A DNA stretch of 64,000 bases, taken from positions 930,001 to 994,000 of the forward strand of contig JAIWND010000010.1 in NCBI GenBank assembly GCA_025330725.1, read 5' to 3'. How positions within the stretch are numbered: the first letter of the stretch is position 1; every line of letters starts with the position of its first letter. This DNA comes from Chlamydoabsidia padenii. Taxonomy: Eukaryota; Mucoromycota; Mucoromycetes; Mucorales; Cunninghamellaceae. Made by a program: the position numbers and the translations under genes. The notes beneath the pieces are model-generated. The model did not search any database, was not told where the DNA came from, and saw only the letters and a program-made list of their open reading frames with translations. Positions 11,441-25,000 of the stretch are shown here, in pieces.

Positions 11441-11912
11441 TGGTTATAGTACAAGCAAGTTTATTCAAGTAAAAATGGTAAATGACTATGATATAATAAA
11501 TAATGGTGGAATGAGGGAAAAGACAAGGAAATGGGGACCCAAAGCTCAGCACCCCCCCTTTTTATATTTTTGAAACCCCGATTTCCCGAAAACGAAGTCT
11601 GACAGTCAATGCGTACAAATTTACAGTTGACTTTTGTACTTTTATATCATCACATCATGCAGTAAACATTGTGCATTAGACCATTTAAGCATCTCGACTA
11701 AAATGTCTCCGATCATTACCCAGATAAGGGATACGGCGATGTTAGAAGGATGATAACAAACAATCACTTAGATAAGCATGGATGACAGGGTTCAAGTAAT
11801 AAGTATTCCATAGCAAAACATAGGAATTTTTCTTTATTAAGTAAATTATAACAATGGAGAGTGACAGTAGATATAAAGATAAATGAATATGATAATATAC
11901 AATACAAAAGTA

Positions 11913-11959
<47 letters not shown>

Positions 11960-11968
11960 ATAAGCATA
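11441..11968. other. Intergenic between channel and MFS genes
   Basis: Holds the upstream region of the channel gene with the motif at 11567-11580 and a second CCCG run at 11585-11588, and the 3' flank of the MFS gene with a (GA)n microsatellite at about 11919-11956. No further gene seen. Confidence 0.5.
11567..11580 (+). promoter_or_regulatory. CCCG-type promoter motif of the channel gene
   Basis: TTTTTGAAACCCCG, about 130 bp upstream of the minus-strand start at 11440, in reverse orientation relative to the gene. Confidence 0.45.
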
Positions 11969-13839
11969 CTAAATAAATGAAAACAAGGACCTGGTCATCT
12001 TGATTTTCAGTACAAAACAAATGAGAGCACCAACAAGATAAACAGCACCAGAGAAGATCTGCACACCAATATAACCACCACCAGGAGTAGCATTTTGAAT
12101 AGCAGAAGCAACAGGAGGACCCACAGCAGAGATCGAGCTAACGACAAATAAGAAAGCAAGACCAGGGGATGTCTTTTCAATACCCACAATCCCTCCAGTG
12201 ATAGGAGGTGCCAATGCAAAGTAGAGACCGCACACAAAACCCCAAGTGATGGAAAATGCCAACAAGGATTCATAAGTGGTGGCAAATGTCCATAGTAAAC
12301 AGCACAGTAATCCAGCAATAGTACAACCAATAATGTACATGTTGAGACGTCCAATTCGATCGCCTACCCATCCAAGTGCCAGTCGTCCCACCGCATTCAT
12401 AGCACAACAGATTCCCACCAAGTTGGACGTCGTTGCTGGATCCAAACCAATAGCCGTACCGTATTCTATATATAAAACAGATCATCAATGAGTGCCTGTA
12501 AATAAAGCATTGTTTCTTTCAAAGGGACTTACTTGGTAGATAGAATAAGGGGACAAAGTATCCAGTGAGAGAGATGACCACGCCAACCAACCAAAGCGAA
12601 AAGTTGACATCTTTAAGCATGCTTGGTTTGATGGGTGATCTGATCTTTTCGTTCATTGGAGGTCGAGGGAGTCGAGTTCTAATCAAAGCAGTCGCCACCA
12701 TACAGATACCAAATGCCATCAGTCCGATGATTCTTAAAGCCCAAGCAATGCCATATTTTGCAATCAGGGAATTCGCCTGAACAAACATGGTTAGTCTTTA
12801 CATATTTCTTTTTTCTTTTTTCATGTTCTTTTTCTTCTTCTTACCATTGGACTAAGAGCCAACCCCCCAATACCAGTTCCAGCAGAACTTAAACCCATGG
12901 CAGTACCTCTTCTCGTTGTAAACCATTGAGGAATCACCGCAACAACGGAAAAGTAGACTAGAGAAGACCCGCAACCAAAAAGGACCTAGTAAAAGAGTTT
13001 AGTCTGCTTTTTTTTTTTCTTCTTCCTCTAGTAACGTTTGTTTTAAAGTCCAACTTACACCCAAAGTCAAGTACAAATGCCATATCTCAGTAGTGAAGCC
13101 AGCAAGAATGATACCAAGCGACATGAATGTACCACCACAAAACATTACCGTACGAGTACCAAACCGAGCCAGCATGGGAGTGAATGGAGTCAATAAATTG
13201 AGACATGCCAAGATGGTAGATCCAACACCCATGAGTTCCACAGTACTTGCTTTGCCTTCCAAGACACCCGTAGCGAATGCATTCGAGAATACACCTATTT
13301 GTTGTGAAAAAAAAAAAAAAAAGAAAAAGAAAAGAAAGAGAGGTTAAAAATAAGAATGGCCACATTGCCACTTTTGTTAAAGATTGACTAACCATATATG
13401 GACGCGAAACCAAACATGCAAAAATTAGATAAGAATCCTGCCAAAGCGACAAACCTAATCATTAATAATATAACATAAAGAGAAAAGTTAGTAAAGAATA
13501 TGGCTGGATGATGATGAGTATTCCTATTACCATCCATAACCACCATTGGGTATATCATCATGATATTCTGTATTAACAGGATCCAATGCACTGGCAGCAT
13601 CCATATCTGGAAAAAAGAGTTAATTTATTCGTACCAAATTGATTCATATAACACTTACTTGTTGGTATAGTTTCCAGTTTATCCAGGTGACTATGTCGAT
13701 CATGATTATCCGTTGCAATCGTCGACAGTTTTTCCAGATCGGGTGAATCAGAGTGATGATGATATGGCCTGGCGACAACTGTCAATTCATTTTCGGTGGT
13801 ATGTGCACTTGATGCATCATCATGAAGTCTGTTATTCAT
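11969..13839 (-). CDS. MFS transporter, monocarboxylate-transporter-like (7 exons, 478 aa)
   Basis: Exons are 13839-13659, 13606-13531, 13454-13393, 13294-13059, 12985-12845, 12776-12533 and 12465-11969 (1437 nt). About 85 polar N-terminal residues are followed by twelve hydrophobic segments. MCT/MCH-family signatures are present: GWFVALAGFLSNFCMFGFAS in TM1, PMLARFGTRTVMFCGG between TM2 and TM3, QWFTTRRGTAMGLSSAGTG in TM4-TM5 and GWVGDRIGRLNMYIIG in the second half. Yeast Mch proteins are plasma-membrane or vacuolar porters of uncertain substrate, so the substrate is not assigned. An A29 tract lies just upstream of the start. Confidence 0.88.
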
Positions 13840-13852
13840 GTTATGTATCAGG

Positions 13853-13886
<34 letters not shown>

Positions 13887-15047
13887 GAAAAGAGGGTGGA
13901 CCCCATCAAAAGGGATTTTTATAATCGACGCTGCGAATCAAGCGCGGCGTTTCAAATTGACAAATCATAAAAACAAAGTTTCTCGGGGCGTCATTATTCT
14001 GTACCTGGATCTCGTTAAATATTTAGCCGATCACTGGGCAGTACCGACAGGTTCTCTATTGGCCGGTAATTACTTTTTCCCTCTTCACCCGGCATGAAAA
14101 AAAACAGGGGATAAAGCAGCCTATCGTTTCTTGCCTTTTTTTTGGCATCATTCGCGCTATCAGTATAAACAATGGTTAGTAATCCAAATGATCTGCATCG
14201 TTATTGCTTTCATGGATCTCGGTAGATACATATTTTGTGTTTTCATTGGTAACCTCGAACTTGGATCGTGAAGCTAGCTTGGCATTGCCCCATCATTATT
14301 TCATGTGATTTCAAGTCTCTCTGGATGCACTTTTTTCCTTCCAGATAGTGAAATCATGAGCTGAAGGCCAATATATGTAAAATGAATAAGGATCAGTCGG
14401 ATCCCTCGGATGAAACGACTGTGGAGCTCAATGAAATGTTGATGATACGTCGTATTTTTGGTCTACTGGCCATTTTTATGATCAACCAATGCTGTAGTAT
14501 GTCTGTTGGCAACGAGCAGGATAAATTAAAAAAAAGCTTCCCCGCTTTGAGTTCGGGGTTTGCATTGAATCGATCGGCATTTGAATGTAAACTCTGTTTG
14601 CCCTTCCTCCAGTTGACGAGATGTTCATTACAAGTCCAAAGTATCCATAACGTATACTAAGACACCCATACTGAGATGATGATACATGAGTTTACCATTG
14701 AACATTGTCACAAGTTTCATAAATCCGTCTTGGTATTTTAATTCCCGCCAAGTGCACGCTGTGGAAAGCCTGTCTATGAGGTGGGTTTTGTTTTTCCAGA
14801 ATTCAAAAGAAGAATTCATCCTTTTACTACAACAACTATTTCCGTTTTATAAAAATTAGTTATATGTCATGAAAGATTGAAGCCATTGGACTATGCTAAG
14901 GGAAAATCAGGAACCACATTTCCCTCTGGTGGCTTTGACTCTACCCACCAAAATCTTTCATGTTTCAAATCCCGCTTTCAAATAAGCAGTTTTGCCCGAC
15001 TTTTTTTCTTCTTCTTCCTCTTCTCTCTTGTCGACAAATCTACAGTA
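13840..15047. other. Divergent intergenic region between MFS and BMS1
   Basis: Contains an A29 tract (13853-13881), GCGCGGCGTTTCAAATTG at 13942-13959 upstream of the MFS gene, and the BMS1 motif at 14963-14975. An open stretch at 14382-14660 has no recognisable domain and I do not call it. Confidence 0.5.
14963..14975 (+). promoter_or_regulatory. CCCG-type promoter motif of BMS1
   Basis: TTTCAAATCCCGC, in the sense orientation, ending 73 bp before the BMS1 ATG, the same spacing as in cyclin C. Confidence 0.6.
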
Positions 15048-18000
15048 ATGGAAGACAAACCTCAAAAAGCTCATCGGGCCAAGAAGAATGGAAAGAAGGC
15101 TGAAAAAAAGAAGGACAAGTACTCTAACGCCAAAAAGTCCAGCAATCCCAAGGTAAAAGACATGTAAAGAATGAACAAGTTTCTTTTTATTGTAGATCCA
15201 TTAATCCTCCCCTATATAGGCTTTCTCCTTCCAAAGCGCCAAAAAAGCAGAACGTACGGCACGACGTAATGTTGAACTTGGTGAAAAGAAACTTCATGTC
15301 CCTCAAGTGGATCGTACTCCTCTTGAAGCTCCCCCTGTAGTGATCGCTGTCGTTGGTCCTCCTGGCGTAAGTACTAACATGCGTTTCCAAAATGTAAACT
15401 TGATCGACTAATGTCTTCTTCTTCTTCTTTTTAGTCTGGCAAGTCCACTTTGATTAAATCTCTGGTCAAGCGATATACAAAACACAACTTGCACGAAATT
15501 AAAGGACCTATTACTGTCGTCAGTGGTAAGTGTGACAAGAGTAGGGACACAGTTTAAAATCATGAACTAACACACCCACTTTTATATAAAAAATAAACAT
15601 AAAAACTAGGTAAAAAGCGACGTCTGACCTTTATCGAATGCGCCAATGATATGAACTCTATGATTGATGTTGCAAAAATCGCTGATTTGGTTTTATTGAT
15701 GATCGATGCCAGTTTTGGGTTTGAAATGGTAAGGTAGTGTATTGATGATCCATGGTTATCTAACATGAATGATCTATTTAGGAAACATTCGAATTCTTGA
15801 ACATTCTCCAATCGCACGGTTTCCCCAAGGTGATGGGTGTATTGACTCATTTGGACAAATTCCGCAACAACAAATCACTCCGGGCAACAAAGAAGCGACT
15901 CAAGCATCGTTTCTGGACTGAAATCTACCACGGTGCCAAATTGTTTTATCTGTCTGGTATCATCCACGATCGTTACCCCAATATGGAAATTCAAAACTTG
16001 GCAAGATTTATCTCGGTGATGAAATTCCGTCCTTTGATCTGGCGCAATACTCATCCTTACGTTGTGGCTGATCGGGTGGAAGATTTGACTGATCCAGAGC
16101 TGATCCATCAGAATCCTCGTTGTGATCGTATGGTGACTCTTTACGGCTATTTGCGTGGCACCAACCTCAAACCCAATATGCGTATTCACATTCCTGGCGC
16201 GGGTGATCATACTCTAGCCGATGTATCTGTCTTACCTGATCCTTGTGCTCTACCTGACAAGGAACGGAAACGATTGGATGAAAAGTACAAGTTGATTTAT
16301 GCTCCCATGTCTGATGTGGGTGGTGTCATGTACGATAAAGATGCCGTTTACATCAATGTCCCGGGTAACTTTACAAAGAAATCAGCACTGGCTCCTGCTG
16401 AACGAAATCGTGATGATGATGACGATGACGGCAGTGAAGCTAGTGATGATGGCGGTCATGGTCAAGAAGAAATTGTCCCTGCTGGTCCTGGTGAAAGAAT
16501 GGTCATGGATTTACAAGATGCTCCCGACACTTTGGCTTCTCAATTGGCGGAATCTGAATTGCGTATTTTCTCTCATTCTGCTCCTATGCGGGCTGGTGAT
16601 CTAGACAGTGAAGAAGAAGAAGGAAATGGTAAGAATATGAAAAGTAATAATAATAGTATATGATAGTGACTCACCCATTCTTAAAATTTATCACATATAG
16701 GAATTACTGAATCAATTGAAGAAGACGATTCTGGACGAAAACGACGACGTGCGGTATTTGCTGATGGCGATGACGACGATCAAGATCTCGATGACGACGA
16801 AGATATGGACGAAAGCGACGACGACGACGACGAAGAAGAAGAAGATGACGATGATGACAGCGGGGACGATAACACACCTCGCCGGGGACGCTCTTTGACC
16901 AAATTCGATACTCGCAACATTCCAAGAAAAGGTGATACTGGTGCTGATGAAGAAAATGGACAAGATACAGTAGAATTTGCCGAAAGCGACAGCGACTTTG
17001 GTGAAGATGACGATGACGAAGATGACATGATCAACGTGGATGGCCGACGTCGACAAAATAACGGTGACGATTCTACTGATCTTGCTGGTGAACTACGATG
17101 GAAAGCCAACCTAAAGGAAAAAGCCAGCGACATGTTCCACAACCACCGACGTACCAATCTCATGTCCTTGATTTACAACAATGAAGATCTTACACCCGAA
17201 GACATCGCCACTGGAAACTATGGTGACAACAAAGATAGCGACAGTCAATCTGGTGAAGATGATGAAGATGATGAAGAAGAAGAATTCTTCTCACTTAAGC
17301 ATGATACAAGTAAAAACACCACCCAAGTATTAGATACATCAAAACAACAACCTACAGCCGAGCTTCTAGACCGATGGGATGATGAAGATGTAAGTTTACA
17401 AAATCATTAGTATCTACTCTTTTGACTGTGACTAACATTTTGTTATTTTAATTACTAACCGTAGATCCTCGACTCTATTCGAAACAGATTTATCACCGGT
17501 GACATTGATGCAGCAGATGGCAACCCAGAAGAACAAGAAGAAGTCTTTGGTGATTTCGAAGATCTCGAAGGTGATGGCGACTCGACTGAAAAAAACCAAG
17601 GTGACGACAATGAAGCACAAGATGAAGATATGGACCCCGTTGAAGCCGAACGTGCCCGTATTGCCAAACGCAAAGAAGAACTCAAAAAGAAGTTTGACGA
17701 AGAATACGATGACGAAGATGGCCAAGGCAAATTGGACTTTTACGAAAAGAAAAAGGCGGAAATTGCTCAACAGTTAGCGACCAACCGGGAAGAATTTGCC
17801 GACGACGATGTACATACGCGTGCTTTGGTGGAAGGCTATCGACCTGGCAGCTATGTCCGTTTGTTACTCAAGGATGTCCCCTATGAATTCATTGAAAACT
17901 TTGATCCTGTCTATCCTGTTTTGGTGGGTGGTCTGCTCACAACTGAAGATCAATTTGGGTTGGTGCAAGTACGTATCAAGCGTCATCGTTGGCATAGAAA

Positions 18001-19288
18001 GATTCTCAAGACAAATGATCCTTTGATCTTCTCCATTGGTTGGCGCCGATTCCAAAGTATTCCTATCTACTCGTTAAATGATGGTACCCGTAATCGTATG
18101 CTCAAGTATACTCCTGAACATATGCATTGTCTGGCTACATTCTATGGTCCTGTACATACTCCCAACACTGGTTTCTGTGCTGTCCAATCAGTATCAGATA
18201 ATAAGACAGTAAGTTCAACTACATTATTTGATATGTGTGTACTTATATGACTGACTTTATATCTCACCTTTTCTTTTTTTTTTTTTATAGTCATCCTTCA
18301 GGATTAGTGCTACTGGTGTTGTTGTGGATATCAGCCAATCATCTGAAATTGTTAAGAAACTGAAGCTGACCGGTACTCCAACCAAGGTATACAAGAACAC
18401 AGCCTTTATCAAGGATATGTTTACATCGTCGCTTGAAGTCGCCAAATTTGAAGGTGCTACTATCCGAACTGTATCTGGTATTCGTGGTCAAGTCAAAAAA
18501 CCTTTACCGGTAAGTCCTACATACGCATACATATATACTTATTATGACAGAATTTAACGATCAAACACCTTTTTGAACTTTATTAGAAACCTGATGGTCA
18601 CTTCCGTGCTACATTCGAAGATAAACTTTTGATGAGTGGTAGGTTACTCACTGGGTTCCATTCGTGCATGAATTAACTTTTTTTCTTTTAGACATTGTCT
18701 TCCTCCGGGCATGGTATCCTGTCAAGCCACGTAAATTCTACAATCCTGTTACTTCCCTACTGTTATCGAGCAAATCCGAATGGCAAGGTATGCGCTTAAC
18801 GGGTCAAGTCCGTCGGGATTTGAATCTTCATGCCCCTCAAAATGTCGATTCCACTTACAAGGTAAAACACTCAAAAAACCGCAAAACTCTATGGATACTC
18901 ATTTCTTTATTCTTTAATGTAGCCAATTGAAAGACAAACCCGACGATTTAATACTCTCAAGATTCCCAAGTCCTTACAAAGCGAGCTTCCATTTGCTTCT
19001 AAACCAAAGATCCAAAAATCAGCCAGCAAAAAATCTTATTTGGCCAAACGTGCGGTGGTCCTGGAACCAGAAGAAAAGAAGATTTACACCCTCATGCAGC
19101 AACTCAACACTTTACGGAATGAAAAGAATCTCAAACGTAAAATCAAGGACAGTGAACGACAAGAAGCATACGACAAGAAGAAGGCCAAGATTGCTGAAAT
19201 GGATGTGGTCAAGGAACGGGAACGCCGAAAAGATTACTTTAGAAAGGAATCTAAAGCAGCTATTGCTAAAGCAAAGGCTCAACGATAA
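15048..19288 (+). CDS. BMS1: Ribosome biogenesis GTPase Bms1 (11 exons, 1182 aa)
   Basis: Nucleolar GTPase of the 90S pre-ribosome needed for 18S rRNA maturation. Exons are 15048-15152, 15220-15366, 15435-15525, 15610-15728, 15782-16628, 16701-17389, 17465-18208, 18291-18509, 18587-18638, 18692-18861 and 18923-19288 (3549 nt, in frame). The lysine-rich N-terminus precedes the P-loop GPPGSGKST (residues 81-88, split by an intron) and the GTPase region with [20 protein letters not shown] and LTHLDKF. Long acidic stretches fill the centre (16410-17290). The C-terminal domain has [39 protein letters not shown] and a basic coiled tail. Length equals that of the yeast protein (1183 aa). Confidence 0.97.
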
Positions 19289-19787
19289 ATTTAATAGCAT
19301 GGGTTACTATAGATCTTTAGACTTTATCCCCCCTTCCTTTTTTTTTACACTAGTTATTACATTCTCATACTCTTTTTTAACATCAATCAATAAAATAAAA
19401 CGCATTGACATAGACATTTACTGATATATCATGAACACTACATGATATTATTTATTTCCTAGATAGGCCCATGCCAACATCCCGCTTGGGATCAAACAAT
19501 AGTCAGGTCCGCTTATCCTTGATTTGATGTAGATATACCATGGCCAGATTAAAGAAGGGCATTATTTACTGATTAAAGTGGCTATAGTTGTTTAGCATTG
19601 CAATCTGAATCAATTTTGCTTAGGAAACCAAGGTCAAGATAATTCACGTTATCCGGTCACCAATTTTTTTGCATGAATGCAATGACATTTATGGACAAGT
19701 TTATTGAGTAAATAAGACAACAAGATAAGAAGATATATAAACTAAACTATAAGTAACATCAAACAATGACAGCCACCGGGTCCAAGA
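19289..19787. other. Convergent 3' region of BMS1 and the PP1-like gene
   Basis: AT-rich, with AATAAAA near 19390 and further polyadenylation-like sequence. No gene seen. Confidence 0.5.
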
Positions 19788-20657
19788 TTATTTCCCAACA
19801 TCTCTTGACACACCATTGGGCGCGGTATATTTAGCCTTCTTTTCAGCAGGTTTCAAAACCTAAAAAAACAAGAGAGAAAGTTAATACAGTTACCGATGTT
19901 TTGTTTAATCTGACCTGGAAAGAGCACATCAACGTTTCATCTACGGTCATCATGGCACCAACATTATCGAATTCTGTAAACTTTTTCCATAACCTTATAT
20001 TATATCGCCGTTTGCCTATAATGATATTTATTTATATAAAAGAATTCATGTCAAGTTATTGTTCTCCCTCGTCTCCATTAACTTACATTCATAATAAAAT
20101 CCATATATTCGATTAATGGAGGCATATTCATGATTGCCACGTAAGATAAAAAAGTTTTCTAGGTATTTGATCTTGTAAGTCAAAGGTAAACAGATCGTTT
20201 CCAATGATTGTTTTCCACGATCCCCATAGTCGCCCAAGAAGAGGTAATTTGAGTTTGGAGGGAATCCACCGTATTCGAATAGTCGTAACAGATCATAATA
20301 TTGACCATGGATATCACCTAAATGTAAAATACTATTCTTGTCAGTAAAAACAAAAATGAATACATAACATTAAAAAAACAACAACAATAGTGTTTTCACC
20401 CCGCATTGCCCTTACCACATATTTTGATGGGTGCCTCCAAGTCTAGTAAGATTGGCTGAGACATGAATATATCACGAGCTTTTTGAATTTCATGTTCACC
20501 GAGTAGTACTTGTTTCCCAGGTCGACTTCCGCGAACTAGAATAGGAAGAGTTTTGTATAACTTTATTTCGGGTTTGGTCAACTGGCTCGTTCAGTCAGTT
20601 ACCTTCTAGTAATCGTTCAATCACAGAGTCCACATTTACTTGGTTTATTTCTGCCAT
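19788..20657 (-). CDS. PP1-type phosphatase catalytic subunit, internally deleted (5 exons, 192 aa)
   Basis: Exons 20657-20603, 20535-20416, 20317-20087, 20015-19915 and 19859-19788 splice into 579 nt with no stop. The N-half follows PP1/Glc7: [46 protein letters not shown] and [20 protein letters not shown]. After [13 protein letters not shown] it jumps straight to [19 protein letters not shown] and [11 protein letters not shown]. About 120 residues are missing in frame, including the HGG block, the RAHQVV loop and two of the metal-binding histidines; PP1 is normally about 310-330 aa. Substitutions at invariant sites (GDYV to GDYG, GNHEC to GNHEY, YDEC to YYEC) suggest relaxed selection. Probably inactive: a decaying paralogue or a dominant decoy, if expressed. 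Confidence 0.8.
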
Positions 20658-21069
20658 GTTTCATTAAAAGTCCTATAAAGAAGGAAAGGTTGGTCGTTGG
20701 TTAGTCTATACACATTAGTTTTTAGTGTCAACTCCAACAAATGGTTGGGTTCGTCAACTTACATTATAGTGTATAGTATCAATGGTTTGTGGAGATGTGG
20801 TGAAGATGGTGATGATACTGGAAGAGTTCTAGCGTCGAGATGGACACAAGTGTAAGAAGAAGTTAAAGAAGTACTGACAAGAAGAGGGTATACTTTGTAT
20901 GTTATTTGTATATGAATACAAATAGATACTCAAAGTGTATTAAATAAAGTAAAGTGGAGTGAGTGAAAGAAAGTAAGATTAATCAATTTGTGTCGATATT
21001 TTATACTCACACGCAAGTCCCTCTTTTCTTTATATAACTCGACCACCGAGTCCTTTTTGCTTTAATAGA

Positions 21070-21262
21070 CTTGTTCTGAAATATGCGCTTACATGTTAGT
21101 AACATGTACAAGTGTTGATTCAAATACAAGTGGCTGCATACTTTTGCTTGATATTGTGGATTCGACCTTGAACTCCAAAAAGGGGTATCATAGAGCCCTT
21201 GAATTTCAACGTCCGACGACGAACTCAAAAAATGATCACACCCAAAGATTTTTTTTATAATT
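21070..21262 (-). pseudogene. Unidentified coding remnant
   Basis: On the minus strand, CDHFLSSSSDVEIQGLYDTP reads in one frame; past a T5 run at about 21180 the protein-like continuation LEFKVESTISSKSMQPLVFE moves to another frame and ends at a good donor (AT|GTAAGC). This looks like one exon with a frameshift. I do not recognise the family. Confidence 0.4.
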
Positions 21263-21956
21263 CCGATTCTAAAATTGCTATTTACGGCAAGGGCAAGGCA
21301 AAATAAAATTTTGGCCAATTTTTATCCACTTTGGGATTAGTACCTTTCGTGATAGCCAATAGAATCACTGTAATCATCATCCACTGACCACTGTCCATTG
21401 CTCATGATCACTGCTTTTCAATCACGTATTACGTGTCATTTGCTATTAAAATTTGGGAGAATAAATGGTCTTTTATTACAAATATATATATATATATGCA
21501 CCAAGTTATTTCTACAGTCTATATTACGATCTATGCTACAAAGGTAAGGGCCAGCCACCGAAACGACCATAGTCAACGGAGCGACCATCATCCATCGCCG
21601 GAAAGTCTGTGAAGAGCACCGGCTCATCCATCTTCAGAAGCATCCATTCATCCATTACCTGGGGTTTCCATCCATTCATTACCAAAGGGCTACCATCCAT
21701 CGCCAAGAGATATTCATTACAAAAAGTAGTAGATAGTGAGGAATGACAATGCGCATAGCATTGTCAATAGGTAAACTAAAGCCTACTACTACAGATATTG
21801 TACAACCTTTTCTTCCCCTATCTTCAATAAACTCTTCAGGTTACAAGTAACCTCACTTTGGAATGTGCGAAGTGTTAATGTCAGATGAAAAAGAAAAAAA
21901 GTTTAAGAAAGAAGAAGAGGCCCAACAAATAAGAGTTGACAAATTTTTTAAGTTAT

Positions 21957-21970
21957 TTGTTAAAACCCCG
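21957..21970 (+). promoter_or_regulatory. CCCG-type motif upstream of the transposase ORF
   Basis: TTGTTAAAACCCCG, ending 65 bp before the ATG at 22035, followed by ATCGGGCGC. Similar to motifs before host genes. Confidence 0.4.
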
Positions 21971-22034
21971 ATCGGGCGCTGAATAAGAACAAATACTGTC
22001 CCTTTTTATTTTTTTGTACTTATTGCTCTTTAAC

Positions 22035-25000
22035 ATGGTTAATCCTAACATCGTGACCAGCAACAGCAACAACAATAGCAACAATTGCAAAAGGTCTTCT
22101 TTAATTACTCGAGAAAGTAACAAGATAAAAAAGACCAATACACACGTTACAAATCTCTTACAAATCAAAACCGAGAAATTTTGTAAACTTTGCAACAAGT
22201 CCTATAACAAGAAAGCTTACAACGGTCACCTCAAGTCGAAAGGCCATTTGAAAAAGGTGGAAGAATCTGCTTCTATGGATTACACTCAGGCTATGGAATC
22301 TTCAGGAAACAACATGGAGGGTGGAACCTCAAGCAATAGTGAAAGGGATGAAGGTCATAACAGTGGCGCCGACATTGACAACGATACCGATGACGACGAC
22401 GAAGAAGATATTTTGGGGCCATTTACTACCCGATTCAGGTGCTTTGACGAATCTGATGACGAATCCGTTGAAGGAACCGTTGGTGATCCAGGTGAAGCTG
22501 CTAACGCTGACTTTGCGACCTTCCAGGCGGATTATGATGGCTCGACATATCCTTTCAAAAACTTACAGACGATGATCCTTCATGCCTTTATTCATGGTGA
22601 CGACGAACCGGTGTCTCAGAGAACTTTAAAAAAGGTATTGTATCTGGTGGAATTGATGGTCAAGTTAAAAGGTGAAGCTGGAACTGCGCCATTCGAATTG
22701 CCAAAGCTGGATGCCCTCTTGAACTTCAACATCAGGAAGAAAAACAACGTCCCGACATTCAAGACCTCCTCTGTCGAAGTGGAAATCACCAAGTTGCAAA
22801 AACCAGCAACCACTCGCGCCACCGACACCTCTAATGATGCAGCTATCACAACAACAACAATAAAGGAAACATATCACATCAACCTTCCTTCATCTATATT
22901 ACGCCTTTTGGTCGACAACCCCAGAAAATCGCCATACATATCAGCTCTTCCCGATGACACTCCTAATGGTGCTACTTCTCTTCAACAAGGCTCGAAATGG
23001 CGACAACATCATCTCTTCCAACAACCGGTAATGACAATCAATGGGATGGATTATTGGGTGGGGGATTTGGTTGAAGTGCATGATACAGGAAAAACTATTT
23101 GCTTGTTATTAGATAGATATTATCTGCTCTATGGCACTGTGATGGCTCAAGGGTATGAAGTCCAGGTAGTCTCATCCAATGAATCATGTCCTTCTTTTTG
23201 TATTGTGCAATCTCGTGTCTTCTCTACTCAAATCTCAAACATCCGTGCTATCTTATCCAAGCAACCCTTGAAGCAACTCCAGTGCGTCTCTCAAACACCA
23301 GATGGATCCGGATTCATTCAACTCTCTGAACGACACCAAGAACTCATCAATGGACAACATCCGATGAAAAAAACGATCCCCAACAGCAACGGTAAACTAT
23401 ACAAGGTCCAGATTGTCCCTCTTATTTTTTTTACTGACGACACTTCCGGTAACATATCGAAACAATTCAATCTTTATGATACCTGGTCAATGGTATGTGG
23501 TGCTTTACCTATCGAAGAACGTAACAAACGGGCCAACATCAACTTTGTTGCGGGGGTACGTTGTAATACTGGTCTGACATCCATGCACATGATTCCTACT
23601 CTTACTCAAGATCTTTCTGAACTAGAAAAGGGGGTGGTCATGCATTCGGCTTTATACAATGAAGACGTATTGGTGGTGGCTCCTATTGTTTGTATCACTG
23701 CTGACAATCCTCGACATTCACAGCTATGTGGTATTTTTGGCCTGACGTCTCTATTCCCGTGCCGAAAATGCTATCAGAGAAACCACAAGACCAAGAAGGA
23801 TATCAACGGCTGCAACACGATCAACAACAACGACGAAAATCTTCAGCTCAAGACAACCCGTGGTAACATTCAATTGCAAGATCTCTTCGTTGGGCAGTGC
23901 ACTCCAAGAATAAAACAACACTACCTTGCGGCAACTATAGATCCTAATGCTATCCTGTCTGGTGTGACTGAAAATGAAACCTCTTACAAGGATCTCAAAT
24001 TCAAGGATACCGGCTCTGGACGACTACTGGATCTGGATTCTTTCGACCCTTCTAAAGACACCCCTGTGGAAGTCCTACACACAATCTCTTTAGGTATTGC
24101 AAAATACTTGGTGGAACATTTGGTCAGGGATGTCATTGGCAACAAGAAAAAGGTGCTTCAAAAAATGGAATCAAGTCTACAACATTACCAAGGATCTACC
24201 GGGTTTACAAGAACATTCCGTGCTAAACTTACTCACTGTGGCTCTTTCCTCGGTCGCGATTTCAAGATACTAACGCAATGCCTTCCTTTGGTGATCACTT
24301 ATGAATTCACTGGTCCCTCTTACAGTGATATTCAAGAAATAGGTAAGCTATTTAATGCATTAGGGGTTTTATCTTCTCTTGTTTTTATAAAGGAAATACC
24401 TGCCAACCTGGACGAATACGTGGCCTATGTGAAGAAGGCCGTGGCTGATTTGACGAAGGAATTATACGAATACGACTGTAAACACCCCCAATATGGATCA
24501 CTGTCAACAAAACCAAAGACACATCTCCTTCAACACCTCACTGACGACATCATCCGATTTGGATGCGCCCTCCACTATGAAACAGAAAAAGGGGAACAGT
24601 ACAACAAATTCGTAAGGGAAGCTATTGCACACACTAATCGTCAATCAACCTCCCGTGACCTTGCGAAAATCTTCGGGAAACGACTAATGTTGCGCCATAT
24701 CATTGAAGGTGGATCTTGGAAGGACAGTACAAACTCGACGGTGACATACGGAAGCGGCATCAGGCAATTTATCAACGACAACAAGCAGTTTTATGAAATG
24801 TTTCTCGATGGTTCCCGCGAATTGACCGACAACAATAGCTCTCCTATCAACATCAATCACGGCACTTTTGCTGTCTTCTCAACTGAAAATGGTACCAACC
24901 GGATATTCTTTATTGGGAAGGTGAAGAAACTTGACAGTTTATCTGTGGTTCGCTACCTCTGTCATGGAAAAGATGATCTTGGCTATCTTGTTGCATCTCC

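Larger units (their letters stand above)
20658..22034. other. Intergenic with a decayed coding scrap and simple repeats
   Basis: Holds a minus-strand scrap at about 21070-21260 (see separate entry), an AT microsatellite near 21481-21498, a loose run of CATCCAT words at 21590-21705, and a CCCG-type motif at 21957-21970 upstream of the transposase gene. An open stretch from 21878 encoding about 34 lysine-rich residues is too short to call. Confidence 0.45.

Noticed and set aside
14382..14660. Open stretch of about 92 codons between MFS and BMS1
   Set aside because: No recognisable domain, no intron-compatible extension, no promoter motif, composition like the flanking DNA.
16410..17770. Minus-strand open stretches across the BMS1 acidic region
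   Set aside because: They are shadows of GAT/GAA-rich codons on the opposite strand, giving low-complexity Ser/Phe/Val runs.
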